Positions 63,924 to 64,000 of a stretch of DNA of 64,000 bases are shown piece by piece (positions within the stretch are counted from its first letter, which is position 1; each line of letters begins with the position of its first letter). The notes beneath the pieces are model-generated. The model was not told where the DNA came from. It saw only the letters and a program-made list of their open reading frames with translations, and searched no databases. The position numbers were made by a program, and so were the translations under genes. The stretch comes from an uncultured Arthrobacter sp. Lineage in GTDB: Bacteria > Actinomycetota > Actinomycetes > Actinomycetales > Micrococcaceae. The DNA is taken from the NCBI RefSeq assembly GCF_947495145.1, contig NZ_CANLXP010000012.1, positions 40,556 through 104,555 of the forward strand, written 5' to 3'.

Positions 63924-64000
63924 TGAACCGCACCGGGTTTGATGGAGACATCGATTACCCGGAGGATGATTTCATGGCAGCACAGCGGAAGTACCCGATC
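63924..64000 (+). mobile_element. left end of an IS3-family element
   Basis: TGAACCGCACCGGGTTTGATGG begins at 63924 (first 20 bases quoted in part) and matches the form of actinobacterial IS3-type terminal repeats. A Shine-Dalgarno and transposase start follow. The right end lies outside the window. Confidence 0.6.
63974..64000 (+). CDS. start of IS3-family transposase OrfA (partial)
   Basis: ATG at 63974 with GGAGGA seven bases upstream opens MAAQRKYPI, the usual beginning of IS3-family OrfA helix-turn-helix proteins. Only nine codons are in the window. Confidence 0.55.

Noticed and set aside
62617..63942. 441-codon plus-strand frame
   Set aside because: Antisense shadow of istA.

Overview
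The window is high-GC DNA from an actinobacterium, most likely Arthrobacter or a close Micrococcaceae relative. The pointers are a complete C50 (decaprenoxanthin-type) carotenoid operon, a GTP-type PEP carboxykinase, an Lhr-Nei pair, a YcnI copper protein, a DtxR/IdeR-type iron box, and many genes that look leaderless (TANNNT six or seven bases before the start codon). The species call is inference; no rRNA is present.

Layout. 1-9.9 kb: the 3' part of a secreted nuclease/5'-nucleotidase, an FAD/NAD(P)-binding protein, a short UvrA-like ATPase and an S9 oligopeptidase. 10-24 kb: tRNA-Ser(GCT), a RecQ helicase with a phosphoribosyltransferase-like tail, phosphomannomutase, PckG with an upstream CRP-type site, tRNA-Arg(ACG), a disulfide oxidoreductase, a SixA-like phosphatase, a winged-helix regulator, divergent upp and tadA, an SDR, a PNPOx-like protein, tRNA-Ser(CGA), a DJ-1/PfpI protein, a SnoaL-like protein and RlmH. 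24-37 kb: a copper-type membrane protein plus YcnI, a DUF4232 lipoprotein, lhr-nei, large membrane proteins, a pseudouridine synthase and a DedA protein. 37-46 kb: a medium-chain reductase, P450, acyl-CoA dehydrogenase, SDR, GH76, PadR-DUF1048, and a small operon of membrane protein, XRE regulator and GT2. 46-51.5 kb: idi diverging from crtE-crtB-crtI-crtYe-crtYf-crtEb, all genes translationally coupled. 51.5-55.6 kb: an iron-siderophore ABC importer behind an iron box.

From about 55.6 kb the character changes to an accessory island: an S51 peptidase, a lipoprotein, a tiny ORF, a frameshifted two-helix membrane protein, and then the most unusual locus. This is a GNAT-PIN-(GNAT-like)-(PUA-like) fusion protein overlapping by 4 bp with an ASCH-domain gene and preceded by a perfect palindrome. 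An unknown gene and a gene fragment cut by an IS21-family element follow. That IS21 element is itself interrupted at the 5' end of istA by an IS3-type element whose first codons lie at the window edge.

Functional links. TadA is expected to make inosine in the tRNA-Arg(ACG) encoded 4 kb away. Idi and CrtE supply prenyl diphosphates for CrtB, CrtI, the split cyclase and CrtEb. The ABC ATPase, binding protein and double permease form one importer. Lhr and the Nei-type glycosylase overlap and probably share a repair role. The GNAT-PIN/ASCH pair has toxin-antitoxin or conflict-system architecture and is the best candidate for an undescribed system.
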